Shown: piece by piece, positions 23,402-34,571 of the stretch
Layout: each line of letters begins with the position of its first letter
How positions within the stretch are numbered: the stretch's first letter is position 1
Assembly (NCBI GenBank): GCA_036873135.1
Contig: JAPTYO010000020.1
Span: 2,906,081 to 2,970,080, forward strand
Reading direction: 5' to 3'
From: Clarkia xantiana subsp. parviflora
Lineage: Eukaryota > Streptophyta > Magnoliopsida > Myrtales > Onagraceae
Length of the DNA stretch: 64,000 nucleotides
Notes under the pieces: generated by a model
The model's database searches: none
Told to the model about the DNA's origin: nothing
What the model saw: only the letters and a program-made list of their open reading frames with translations
Translations under genes and position numbers: made by a program

Positions 23402-24969
23402 TGTCACGGGCTTGGAGCTTTCCACTCTCCCAGCGGAATACGCCCGCGGGGCATCCGGCACTCCCACGTCTGGATCCGCCCTCTTCTCTCCCAAGATCAG
23501 TTCTCGAAGCCCAACTCGCACTGCGCATACGAACGGAACGGGTCGTGGTTAGGGGTCTTTGCTCCGGAGAGCAGCTTAACTGGTTTTCGGCCTGCCCTGG
23601 CCATCATCAGGAGAGCGGCATTAGCTCCCGAACCTCCAGCAGGATCCGAAGGATATGCAACGTCTTACCGATAACAACCAGGACATTGGAAACCAGCCAT
23701 TGGCTTGTAAGCGACACCCATGTATGGGGGAGAGATCCACATCCATCACGTCCCCTAAAGAGCTTTATTTACAAAAGCTAGTCTAGAAGTAGTAGACGTT
23801 GGGTGTGCTCCAACTTGCACCAGTTTTCCAGGCACGTGACATTCTCCCCCAACCAACGCAACGCCCTCGTTGCGTTCATCCGCTGTCTTCCAAGGAATCT
23901 TTGATTCTTCCACAGCAGGACACACTTCACCACGCCATCAACATCTTCTGCTTTCTTGAGTATGGTCAGAGTTGCTTTTTTGCGCATTGACTCCTCGTTT
24001 GAGAAAATCAACTTCAATCGTTGGGCACAGCCACAAATCCACGTGAGCCACCACTAGGATCCCGTGAAAAGGTCTCCCTCCTCATTCCAGACAAACGGCA
24101 ATCCAGCCTAAGAGACTTCCCACCGCACGCTACTTGGCAACTTGCCTCCGCCCTTCCAGCAGTTGATATCATCACTCGCTCTTTTGGGTATAGACAAGTT
24201 GAGTCCACGACTTGCTTCTGCCCTTCCAGCAGTGATTCGCACAACAACGCAACTCATTCCTCCTTATCGAACACTCCTCCTTCAAGTTCCGTAACAAGCC
24301 AATATATATGCGACTGTCCCATATCAGTGCACAACACTGAACTCCGGACTGAAGGCCCACCTTGTTCTATAAGACTTCAGAGCCGCGCCACTCAATGTCA
24401 TTCCGTGGTAAAGCAACAACCACTAACATTCAGAATCCGCAGCAGGCTTTTCCCTTCTATCTTGAAGCTCCCATGGAACGATCGAGAACTTTGCTCTGAT
24501 ACCACTTGTCACGGGCTTGGAGCTTTCCACGCTCCCAGCGGAATACGCCCGCGGGCATCCGGCACTCCCACGTCTGGATCCGCCCTCTTCTCTCTCAAGA
24601 TCAGTTCTCGAAGCTCAACTCGCACTGCGCATACGGACGGAACAGGTCGTGGTTAGGGGTCTTTGCTCCGGAGAGCAGCTTAACTGGTTTTCGGCCTGCC
24701 CTGGCCATCATCAGTAGAGCGGCGTTAACTCCCGAACCAGCAGGATCCCGAAGGATATGCAACGTGTTACCGATAACAACCAGTACATTGGAAACCAGCC
24801 ACTGGCTTGTAAGCGACACCCATGTATGGGGGGAGAGATCCACATCCATCACGTCCTGGCTTGGCTTCCGACTACTACTCCCCTAAAGAGCTTTATTTAC
24901 AAAAGCTACTCTAGAAGTAGTAGACGTTGGGTGTGCTACAACTTGCACCAGTTTTCCAGGCACGTGACA
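23402..24969 (-). mobile_element. TRIM-like miniature LTR retrotransposon
   Basis: Two direct repeats, 23402-23841 (440 bp) and 24507-24969 (463 bp), both run TGTCACGGGC...GCACGTGACA. They flank only about 665 bp. On the minus strand the right LTR is followed by AGTGGTATCAGAGCAAAG, an initiator-Met primer-binding site. Beside the left LTR the plus strand reads TTCTCCCCCAACC, a purine tract on the minus strand. The right LTR has about 22 extra bases near 24860. The flanking duplication is unclear (possibly CATG). No coding domain is present; long open frames in the LTRs are GC-rich shadows. It lies in an intron of the GTE relic. Confidence 0.85.
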
Positions 24970-25400
24970 CATGCATCTAGGCTTGATCATCAATTACGTG
25001 TCATACTCCATAGGATCATCATCTTGTATTCTTTGATATGATATTTTTTTGTTGCCAAACTTTGATTTGAGATGATGATCATCTTTTTGTTGGAAAGAAA
25101 TATGGGAGGATGTACTCTAATCCAAAGTCCATTCCAGATCACTCAGCACAAACGGGCATGGCCTTTTCAGGAACCCGTCGATGCCGAAAAGCTTGGTCTT
25201 GATGATTATTATCAGGTACTATTTTTTTCAAGAGAATCTCTAGAGAAAACCTTCCTGTGCTGTCATGCCTTTGCTGCATTAACCATCCTATTTATCTTCC
25301 TTTTCTCGAGACTTGTTTTGGGCAGTTTTTTTATTTGATAGAGTAGTATTTAGTTTAGGGAACACGCTTTATTTTATGACAATTTCTGTCTTGCCTGTAA

Positions 25401-25776
25401 AATTAAGAACCTAAAAACAGTATCAGCTATAGTCATGTTGCTAATCGCTGTATCGGATTTAAAATGTTGATATTTGGCGTTTCAACTATTAGATTGGTTG
25501 ATCTCCATTTTTTTTTTTAGTGATAGTGGCGTTAAAATTGATGTTTTAAACACAAAAACATGTCATATTCCATATTTTAGAAAGTATCAGATTTGTTGCT
25601 CATGGTTTATGCTTATTTGATGTTTAAAAAACATGTTTTTGTTCTGTTAATTTTAAGAGAAAAAAGTGGAAATCAATTAATTTGATAGTTAAGACACCGA
25701 ATATCAAAGTTTTAAATTTGGAACTTTGATTAGCAACATGACATATAGTTGGGAATGCTTTTAGGTTCTTAACCCT
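25401..25776. mobile_element. foldback MITE, GGGTTAAGAACC family (copy before the NET exon, unit B)
   Basis: This is the counterpart of 13251-13620, with inverted ends TTAAGAACCTAAAAACAGTA and TTTTAGGTTCTTAACCCT. The same element in all three units sits 45 bp before the NET exon acceptor, so its insertion predates the duplication. Confidence 0.85.
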
Positions 25777-26015
25777 ACTTTAAAATTTCAATTCTGATTC
25801 CTGAGAATGCTTGTTATCCAGAAGAATATTGACTGAAGACAAACGAAACATAGGGAATGCACTGGGATTATTGACTCCCGAAGATCTAAGCAAAGCTTTG
25901 GAGATTGTTGCTCAGAACAATCCCGGGTTCCAATCTACAGCTGAAGAAGTCGAGCTCGATATGGATGCTCAGGTCTCATTTTCTCAGCAGCATATCGATT
26001 TTATGTTTATTTTAA

Positions 26016-26373
26016 GGGTTAAAAAGCCCAAAAACAGTCCAAACTATAGGCTATGTTGCTAACCGTCTGATATTTAAAATGTTTATATTCGGTGTCACAA
26101 TTATAAGATTTGTTGCTTAATTTTCGACTGATTTTGGTATTAAAACTGGTGTTTTAAGCAACAAAGCATGTTTTCACTTTTTCGAAGTATCATATTTGAT
26201 GTTTAAAAAAACCTGTTTTTATGTTTCGTCAATTTTTAGAGAAAAAAATAGAAATCAATTAATTTGATAGTTGAGACGTGAGACACCAAATATTAAAATT
26301 TTAAATTTGGAACAACGAATAGCAATATAACCTATGGTTATTGGTTATTACTGTTATTAGCTTCTTAACCCTT
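26016..26373. mobile_element. foldback MITE in the GTE relic, unit B, with a footprint-like duplication
   Basis: It is the counterpart of 13860-14815 without the hAT-type element. At the matching site it reads CCTATGGTTATTGGTTATTA, in which the 8-bp target sequence ATGGTTAT is followed by TGGTTAT. This looks like an excision footprint. Outer flanks TTATTTTAA and TTATCTTAA suggest a 9-bp target duplication of the MITE itself. Confidence 0.8.
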
Positions 26374-26633
26374 ATCTTAAATAAGAAAACACAATAAACT
26401 AAATTTAAATCAAAATGCTATACACAATGCAGAGTGAGTCCACTTTATGGAGGCTGAAATTCTTTGTTAAAGATGCTCTGGAAGTTCAAGGGAAGGCTAA
26501 TTCAGCAGGTACTGCTGGGACCCTTAATATTAATAACAATGCAAGCAACTTGAACAACAAGAGGAAGAGATTTGTGCTGCCATTGCCAAGAGAAGGAAAA
26601 AAAAGACTTCCACTGCCTCATGATAGTTGGTAG

Positions 26634-27193
26634 TGTCGATTTTAGACTCATTCTTGTTCTTCTATTCATTTTCGAACATATTATACATTTTAAAGCGTTG
26701 ACTCTGTCACGTAGCACCACTAGTAGCCTAGTATTGTAAATAGGTCGGTATGTTAGATGTCAGGTCTCATGATCATTAATTGCACCTGCACAAGTGAGCT
26801 AGTGGTGGTGGTGATGTTTATCAAAAAAAAAAAAAAAAAAGCGCTAGTGGTGATGATGAGTTTGAGTGTTGCATGGGCAAATGGAACAAGACAAGTTGTA
26901 TGTATATTTCATATTGGTGTATATGTAAATAATAAATACAACATTTATATGATGCTTTTTCTGCCAAGTTTGTGTTTCATTTTTTTTTGGGTTAATCATC
27001 AAAATTGTTAGCTGAAATTCTTTTTAGACAAGTTATTAGTTAAGGTTTTCGTTTTATAGAAAAATTAGTAGCTGTACGAAGATATTAATATTTTTACAAG
27101 CAAAACATAGCAAGTGATCCAAAATATTCAGTTAGCAATATGTTCAAGTTTCAACTAACAACAATTTGATAACCATTCAGATATATTTAATTA
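26634..27193. other. GTE 3' flank, unit B
   Basis: This is the 3' flank shared with unit C (33116-33814). It contains an A-run near 26824. Unit C has about 118 extra bases (33592-33709) at the position of 27078 here. No gene is seen. Confidence 0.6.
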
Positions 27194-27955
27194 GGGTTAA
27201 GAACACAATAGGGACCTGAATGTTTGTCCATGTTGTCCGAAGAGATCTGAATTGAAAAATGTTGCTATTAAGGGTCTGAATTATCATGTTTGTTGTTTTT
27301 CGGTTTTCCGTCCAAATTATTCATTAAATATAACGGAACCACGTGAAATGACAAAATTACCCTTTTGCGATTATTATACAATTTATCAGTTTAATTAATG
27401 AAATATGAAATGTCTAAAATACCCATGCACACTAATTATGTCATTAAAGCCACCACGGCTCCGACGACCACCCAGCTCCGGCGACCACCACCCAACTCCG
27501 GCGACCACCACCACGGCTCCGATTGGGTTTAAATCGGAGCTTACCGGCTCCGATTGGCCCGAATCGGAGCCAAAAAGCTCCGATCGGAGCTCCAAAGCTC
27601 CGGTCGGAGCCACAAAGACCGGAGCTGGGGTGGTGGTCGCCGGAGCCGGGTGGTGGTTGTCAGAGTCGTGGTGGTGGTCGACGGAGACGTGGTGGCTTAA
27701 AGGGCATTTTTCGTCTTTTTAGGTCAAGCATGTGAGGTACACACTTTGGTCGGAGGGTATTTTCGGGTTTTCAGTTAATTTTCGGTCATATGTCAAGCAT
27801 GTGACTACTTTCCGTCACTTTTAACAGAAAAAATAGACGGAGACCTCTTATATAAACATAACTCAAAATTCAGGCCCTTAATAATATCATTTTAACATTC
27901 AGACCTCTCCGGGCAACATGGGCAAACATTCAGGTATCTATTGTGTTCTTAACCC
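27194..27955. mobile_element. foldback element, GGGTTAAGAACACAATAGGG family, unit B
   Basis: The inverted ends are GGGTTAAGAACACAATAG and CTATTGTGTTCTTAACCC (the right arm with small differences inside), about 760 bp in total. A perfect 9-bp duplication ATTTAATTA flanks it (27185-27193 / 27956-27964). The centre is GC-rich with repeated CTCCGGCGACCACCACC and AATCGGAGC words on opposing arms. Open frames of up to 105 aa inside are by-products of this composition. The same insertion is at 33815-34555, so it predates the B/C duplication. Confidence 0.9.
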
Positions 27956-27964
27956 ATTTAATTA

Positions 27965-29461
27965 AGATATATTTGTGGGATTCGATTATTAGTTTATACT
28001 ATTGGGTAGTTAGTGATAATTAAACCTGGATAGTCAATTCATTATAATTTATTTGTTCATATTCATCAGACTTGATTATTAATCATTAAACAATTATTGT
28101 AATAAGTAGACGAAGACCGAGTCAATTAAGCGCATGGGCTGCCACTGGTCGCCTTCTGGCTGGGTATTATCCGTGACCCAGAATTATAGAATTATAATTC
28201 ATCTTAGAGAAATTTAATTGAATTTTCATACGTTAGACTAAAAGAGATAATCGATTAGATTTTAGTGATTTGGCCAAAACAAAAATTGCTAGTCCACGTT
28301 TTGACACGCGAACAAATAACTAATGTACGTTTCTTTCCAGACAAATATGTAGTTCAAGTTTTTTTAATTGAGCAAATAACTAGCAATGTTTACTTTTTTT
28401 ACTATTTTTTTTATGGAATCGGCATGGACACGGCATATGATTACAAAATGACCAAAATACTTTCAACCATCATCTTCTAATATTGATGAACCTACCTCTT
28501 GTAATAGAAACATGAATCGAGATTTTTCTTCAACTTATTCCCCCTCTTGTAATATTAAAACTTCTTAGGCAGTACTTCCTATTCAAAACTAATATTGAGA
28601 ACAAAATGAATCTATCTTCAAATGAAACTACTATTATGTAATCACATGTCGTGCGTGTGCCGATTCCGTCAAAAAATAATAGAAAAGTAAACAGGGCTAG
28701 TTATTTATTCACTTAGGAAAATTTGAGCTAGCTATTTGTCTGAAAAGAAAGACGAACTAGCAATTTATTCGTGGACTAAAACGTCGGCTAGCAGTTTGAT
28801 AATTAACCCTAAATTTTACAATAGAGAAACTTAACCAGATTTTAAATGTGACACATATTTCTATGTATCTAATTTAAAGTATTTAAATTTAACTGTAAGT
28901 AATCAGAGCACAATTGACTGTACTTAAATGGAATTTTTTTTAAAAGAGAAAAGCATAGAATAGAATAATTATGGAGAGCTCCTATAATTTTTTTTGGACA
29001 AGTAATTAAAGCTCCCCACCAGAAGTATTTTTGGTAAATTCTCCAACTAGTTGACAACTTGACATATAATAATAATTGATTGATATATTAAAAAGAAATT
29101 GACAAGTTGACGTAGTACGGGTTTTTTAAATAAGGACCAAACTTAACGGACTGTAATATGTCTTTAGTAGTGTCTTGTCCTTTTCTTGAAACATTCATTA
29201 CTTTGCTCGTAAATTATTATAAAATAAAAATGTCAATATTAAGTAAATTATTTTGCGTTAATTATTCAAATGTATTATACGTTTCTAAATATAAATAGAA
29301 AAGTTCAAACATTATATAAATTTAAAATTATCATTTAATACTACTAGTACAATTCTTTTTTTGCAAAATAAAAATAAAAATAAAAACTAATTTTTGTTGA
29401 CTTCTCATACGTTAAACGAAGAGATAGACATAAATATTAAATTTTAAAAAATAAAAAATAC
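27965..29461. other. non-coding part of unit B with a decayed foldback
   Basis: This is collinear with 35249-36575 of unit C. Around 28255-28805 it holds a foldback-like region (GCTAGTCCACGTTTTGACAC at the left, GGCTAGCAGTTTGATAATTA at the right) whose left terminus is lost compared with 35566-35926. No gene is seen. Confidence 0.6.
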
Positions 29462-29896
29462 GTTAAGCTTTTTTGGCTCCGATCGGAGCTTTTTTTCTGT
29501 GGTGGTAGCCGGAGTCGGGTCGCCGGAGTCGGGTCGCCGGAGCCGAGGTGGTGGTCGTCGGAGTCGAGGTGGTGGTGGCCGGAGTCGGGTGGTGGTGGCC
29601 GGAGTCGGGTGGTGATGGCCGAGTCAGGTGGCGGTGGCCGGAGTTAGGTGGTTTTAATTTGACTTTAGGGGTAAAATTGTCACTTCACATTTACTTAAAT
29701 AAGATATTAAATAAAACAAATATTAAAGGGGCAAAAATGTCATTTCACACAATTCTGTTAAATTTAACCCTAAAAATGGACGGAAAACCTCAAATCAACA
29801 AAATTGAAATTTCAGACCTCTGTTATTAACTTTTTAAATTTCAGACCTCTCCCGTTAACATAGGTGATAGTTCAGATCTTTCATAGGTTCTTAACC
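29462..29896. mobile_element. one-armed foldback fragment, unit B only
   Basis: This insertion is absent from unit C at about 36570. It ends in CATAGGTTCTTAACC and contains CCGGAGTCGGGT-type words and CAGACCTCTCCCGTTAACAT. It resembles the right half of the 27194-27955 type. The left arm is missing, so it is a truncated or rearranged copy. Confidence 0.6.
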
Positions 29897-30504
29897 TAAA
29901 TTCAACGATCATAAATATCTTAGTATTCTAACCTAACAATTGAGAAATTAATTTTAAATTAATGTCAACCTCATTTTTTAGCAATGGACATACATAACTT
30001 ACCATAATGAATCGAAAAATAAATCTCTAAGTGAAAAGTGAGATGAATTGACAATTTAATGTGAAATTTATGGATTGTAATTGCTATCTTATTATTGGAA
30101 AAAAAAAAAAAAAAAAAAAGATTGCTATCTTATTAGTAGGTTCATTCAGTATAAATTAATCCACAAACAATTCTAACTAACTGTTAGAATTACTTCAAAT
30201 TTATTTTTAAATTCATTCGAGATGTTTGTTATCAAATATATTGAATAAATAAGTAGTATATATATAATAATAAATGTAAAACTCAATGTAATAAATTGGG
30301 CACAACCCAAAATATAAATAAAGTATAATATTATGGCTTATGCTAAGCGTGTGTACGCAGTGTTTATTATGGTAGATGAATGAAATGAAGAAACAAAAAG
30401 TAGGGCAGAGAAGTTGACAAGGCAAGTGGGAGGAGCGGTCATTTTATTGCATTTAAATCAAATCAACACCAAAGCTTATGAAACCTAGCGTTGTCACTTA
30501 ACAG

Positions 30505-31297
30505 CAGTGTTTTGAAAACCGGACCGGACATTGAACCGGAGAGGTCGCCGGTTCACGGTCCAACCGGTCCGACCCGGTCTGACCGGGTCTAATCGCCGGT
30601 TTAGTGAATATGACGTACAGTGTATACATATAATTAAGTTAATATTATTATATATGTGTGTGAAGAGTAATGGGCTATTCAGCCGTATTGGGCCATTATT
30701 AGCCCACTACAAACCCTAAAACGTCCCACAAGCTGCTGGTCTTGGCTGCAGTAGCTTCAGTCATCCCATCCCAACTCCACAACGGCAGGAACCTTCCGCT
30801 TCTGCAACAACTTCAGTAATCTGTAGGTTCTACATTGCTCTACAAGCTCTTCTTCTGCAACCATTTTTTTCTTCAATCCAGTAATTCCTAGCCTTATAAC
30901 AGCAAGAGCAGGGCAACCTCCATGCCAAACCCGCAGATCTAATAAGTCCCACCACCGCGTCACAGCCGCATATACCGGCAACTATAGCAGCGAGAGCAGG
31001 GCAATCTCCATCAACTAGAAGAATTGGATTTTGAACGAGAATGAAGATGGTGGTGGAGGAGGATTCCAATTCAAACTGGCGCAGAACAAATCGTTTGGGG
31101 AATTTTTGGGTCAGACTATGTTTACCCGGTCAGACCGGTGCCGGTTTTTCCGGTCCAACCCGGTCTGACCGGGTTTCCTGTTAAAGAACCGGGTTTGAAC
31201 GGCTTACATCTGTTTTCCTGAAACCGGACCGGCACCACACCCGGTTCACGGTCCGACCCGGTCCGACCGCCGGTCCGGTCCGGTTTTCAAAACACTG
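30505..31297. mobile_element. non-autonomous hAT-type element (793 bp), unit B only
   Basis: The terminal inverted repeats are CAGTGTTTTGAAAACCGG and CCGGTTTTCAAAACACTG. A perfect 8-bp duplication CTTAACAG flanks it (30497-30504 / 31298-31305). The empty site is present in unit C near 37155. The arms consist of CGGTCCGACCCGG-type words. The centre (about 30690-31080) is unlike the arms and looks gene-derived, with TGGGCC, AAACCCTAAAA and two related GCAGGGCAA(C/T)CTCCAT blocks. No transposase is present. Confidence 0.93.
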
Positions 31298-31399
31298 CTT
31301 AACAGTCGTGACAGTCCAGATGGTCAAGTGGTGCGTATTATTATTATTTTTCCCTTATTATATATATAAGCGCGTAAGCCGTAAACATGATATAAAAAA

Positions 31400-32062
31400 G
31401 GGAATAGAGTCTAAAAACTGTCTCAATTTTGACCGATGTGTCAATTTGGTATCTGAGATTGAAATTTAACGTTCCAATTTTCATATGTGTTGCTATCTGA
31501 AGTCTCTGTTAAATTTTTTATTAAGTTGAATGGAATCTGGTTATGTGATGGTCACGTGGGTGAACAATTTTCAAAATTCCAAAAATACCCCTGACCAGAA
31601 TTAGGGTTCCGGCCGATTCAAGCCAAATCCACCCCGGTTCTGGCCTATTGTGGCCAAACCCAGCCCGATTCCGGCCGATTACGGCCAAACCCACCCTGAT
31701 TCCAGCCAAACCCACCTCGATTCCGGCCGATTACAGTCAAACCCATCCTGATTCCGGCCGATTACGGTCTATTCTGACCTATTCCGGCCGATTTAGAGTT
31801 AAGGAGCTCTGATTCTGGGTTTAGAGTTCCGGTCGATGGAGGTGGGTGGCTGGAGGTGGGTGGTCGGAGCCGCGGTGGGTGCCCGAAATGGAGGCTTTAA
31901 AAAAAAGGGTAAAATAGTCTTTTCCAATCAATCTGTTAAAATTAACTCCAAAAACTAACGGAAAACCAAATAGGCACAAAAATGAAAATTTGAACACTAA
32001 ATATCAACAGTTTAAAATTGAGACATCAAACTGACACTCGGGTCAAATTTGGGACAATTTGT
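31400..32062. mobile_element. foldback element, GGGAATAGAGTC family, right end cut (unit B)
   Basis: It is collinear with the intact copy at 37257-37950 but lacks the final TTCTATTCCC. At 32063 the sequence switches to the start of unit C. The centre holds a tandem series of about 30-bp units with GGCCGATTACGGCCAAACCC words (about 31610-31790). Confidence 0.85.
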
Positions 32063-32064
32063 AT

Positions 32065-32245
32065 GTTGCTCATGATTTATGCTTATTTGATGTGAAAAAA
32101 CTTGTTTTTGTTCGTTAATTTTAAGAGAAAAAATGTGGAAATCAATTGATCTGATAGTTTGGACACCGAATATCAAAGTTTTAAATTTGGAACTTTGATT
32201 AGCAACATGACATATAGTTGGGAATACTTTTAGGTTCTTAACCCT
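32065..32245. mobile_element. right half of a foldback MITE at the B/C duplication junction
   Basis: This is the right part of the MITE seen complete at 25401-25776; it starts abruptly at GTTGCTCATGATTTATG. Unit C therefore begins inside this MITE, fused to the truncated foldback of unit B. Confidence 0.8.
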
Positions 32246-32290
32246 ACTTTAAAATTTCAATTCTGATCCCTGAGAATGCTTGTTATCCAG

Positions 32291-33115
32291 AAGAATATTG
32301 ACTGAAGACAAACGAAACATAGGGAATGCACTGGGATTATTGACTCCTGAAGATCTAAGCAAAGCTTTGGAGATTGTTGCTCAGAACAATCCCGGATTCC
32401 AATCTACAGCTGAAGAAGTCGAGCTCGATATGGATGCTCAGGTCTCATTTTCTCAGCAGCATATCGATTTTATGTTTATTTTAAGGGTTAAAAGGCCTAA
32501 AAACAGTCAAAACTATAGGCTATGTTGCTAACTGACGCCCCATATTTAAAATGATGCATATTCGGTGTCGCAATTATAAGATTTGTTGCTTAATTTCCAT
32601 TTTTTCGACTGATTTTGGTATTAAAACCGGTGTTTTAAGCAACAAAGTATGTTTTCACTTTTTCGAAGTATCAGATTTGTTGCTCATGGTTTAGACTTAT
32701 TTGATGTTTAAAAACCTGTTTTTATGTTTCGTCAATTTGTAGAGAAAAAAATGGGAATCAACTTATCTAATAGTTGAGACACCGAATATTAAAATTTTAA
32801 ATTTGGAACAACAATAGCAATATAACCTATAGTTATTTCTGTTTTTAGGTTCTTAACCCTTCTTTTAAATATGAAAAACACAATAAACTAAATTTAAATC
32901 AAAATGCTATACACAATGCAGAGTGAGTCCACTTTATGGAGGCTGAAATTCTTTGTTAAAGATGCTCTGGAAGTTCAAGGGAAGGCTAATTCAGCAGGTA
33001 CTGCTGGGACCCTTATATTAATAACAATGCAAGCAACTTGAACAACAAGAGGAAGAGATTTATTTGTGCTGCCATTGCCAAGAGAAGGAAAAAAAAGACT
33101 TCCACTGCCTCATGA
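32291..33115 (+). pseudogene. GTE1/IMB1-like relic, unit C (NET and last exon only)
   Basis: Only the NET exon (32291-32441, RILTEDKRNIGNALGLLTPE) and the last exon (32922 onward, SESTLWRLKFFVKDALEVQG) are present, because the duplication began inside the intron MITE upstream. A one-base loss near 33012 leads to an early TGA near 33039. Past it, this copy keeps the expected basic tail frame (ICAAIAKRRKKKTSTAS, TGA at 33113-33115), which units A and B have lost to a different frameshift. No promoter or 5' exons, so presumably non-functional. Confidence 0.8.
32485..32860. mobile_element. foldback MITE in the GTE relic, unit C (hAT-free site)
   Basis: The ends are GGGTTAAAAGGCCTAAAAAC and TTTTTAGGTTCTTAACCCT, with flanks TTATTTTAA / TTCTTTTAA (8 of 9 matching). 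At the hAT site it reads CCTATAGTTATTTCTG, a single target sequence without insertion or footprint. Confidence 0.85.
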
Positions 33116-33814
33116 TAGTTGGTAGTGTCGATTTTAGACTCATTCTACTACGTAATATTCTTGTTCTTCTATTTATTTTTAAACATATTATACATTTTAA
33201 CGCGTTGACTCTGACACGTAGCACTACTAGTAACCTAGTATTGTAAATAGGTCAGTATGTTAAGATGTCAGGTCTCATGATCATTAATTGCACCTGCACA
33301 AGTGAGCTAGTGGTGGACTGGTGGTGATGTTTATCAAAAAAAAAAAAAAAAAGCTAGTGGTGATGATGAGTTTGAGTGTTGCATGGGCAAATGGAACAAG
33401 ACAAGTTGTATGTATATTTCATATTGGTGTATATGTAAATAATAAATACAACATTTATATGATGCTTTTTCTGCCAAGTTTGTGTTTCATTTTTTTTTTT
33501 TGGGTTAATCATCAAAATTGTTAGCTGAAATTCTTTTTAGACAAGTTATTAGTTAAGGTTTTCGTTTTATAGAAAAATTAGTAGCTGTACGAAATTTATT
33601 GTGTGAAACCGACCTAAAATGGTGACAAAATAGCAAAAAAAAATGGTGATAAAAGTCACGTGACCAGTTATATCTTAAATTGGATGAAATATTTAATGAA
33701 GATATTAATATTTTTACAAGCAAAACATAGCAAGTGATCCAAAATATTCAGTTAGCAATATGTTCAAGTTTCAAACTAACAACAATTTGATAACCATTCA
33801 GATATATTTAATTA

Positions 33815-34555
33815 GGGTTAAGAACACAATAGGGACCTGAATGTTTGTCCATGTTGTCCGAAGAGATCTGAATTGAAAAATGTTGCTATTAAGGGTCTGA
33901 ATTATCATGTTTGTTGTTTTTCGGTTTTCCGTCCAAAATTTTCATTAAATATAACGGAACCACGTGAAATGACAAAATTACCCTTTTGCAATTATTATAC
34001 AATTTATCTGTTTAATTAATGAAATATGAAATATCTAAAATACCCTGCACACTAATTATGTCATTAAAGCCACCACGGCTCCGGCGACCACCACCCAACT
34101 CCGGCGACCACTACCACGGCTCCGATTGGGTTCAAATCGGAGCTACCGGCTCCGATTGGCCCGAATCGGAGCCAAAAAGCTCCAATCGGAGCTCCAAAGC
34201 TCCGGTCGGAGCCACAAAGACCGGAGCTGGGGTGGTGGTTGCCGGAGCCGGGTGGTGGTTGTCAGAGTCATGGTGGTGGTCGACGGAGCCGTGGTGGCTT
34301 AAAGGGCATTTTCGTCTTTTTAGGTCAAGCATGTGAGGTACACACTTTGGTCGGAGGGTATTTTCGGGTTTTCAGTTCATTTTCGGTCACATGCCAAGCA
34401 TGTGACCACTTTCCGTCACTTTTAACAGAAAAAATAGACGGAGACATCTCATATAAACATAACTCAAAATTCAGGCCCTTAATAATATCATTTTAACATT
34501 CAGACCTCTCCGGACAACATGGGAAACATTCAGGCATCTATTGTGTTCTTAACCC
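33815..34555. mobile_element. foldback element, GGGTTAAGAACACAATAGGG family, unit C
   Basis: This is the same insertion as 27194-27955 with the same 9-bp ATTTAATTA duplication (33806-33814 / 34556-34564). Several GC-rich central words are deleted relative to the unit B copy. Confidence 0.9.
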
Positions 34556-34571
34556 ATTTAATTAAGATATA

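Larger units (their letters stand above)
15996..26633 (+). pseudogene. GTE1/IMB1-like BET bromodomain gene relic, unit B
   Basis: This is the fullest copy. Exon 1 is 15996-16085. Exon 2 starts at 16461 and is split by an LTR element at 16545-22808, resuming at 22814-22944; across the break it reads NTSKGSSI then AKEKERDRAITSVKK. A one-base loss near 22895 shifts the frame before the expected MQELIRQFGTLFRQ. Exon 25138-25215 encodes the start of the bromodomain with the WPF shelf (ITQHKRAWPFQEPVD). The following bromodomain exons, including the acetyl-lysine-binding part, are gone. The NET exon (25822-25972) and last exon (26433-26633) remain, with the same tail frameshift as unit A. Non-functional. 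Confidence 0.85.

Noticed and set aside
23317..24886. Long open frames up to 211 aa
   Set aside because: They lie in the LTRs and interior of the TRIM-like element; equivalent frames in the two LTRs differ and no domain is recognised.
27395..27735. Overlapping 70-105 aa Pro/Arg/Ser-rich open frames on both strands
   Set aside because: They are by-products of GC-rich inverted repeats in the centre of a foldback element and recur with frameshifts in the duplicate copy (34019-34336).
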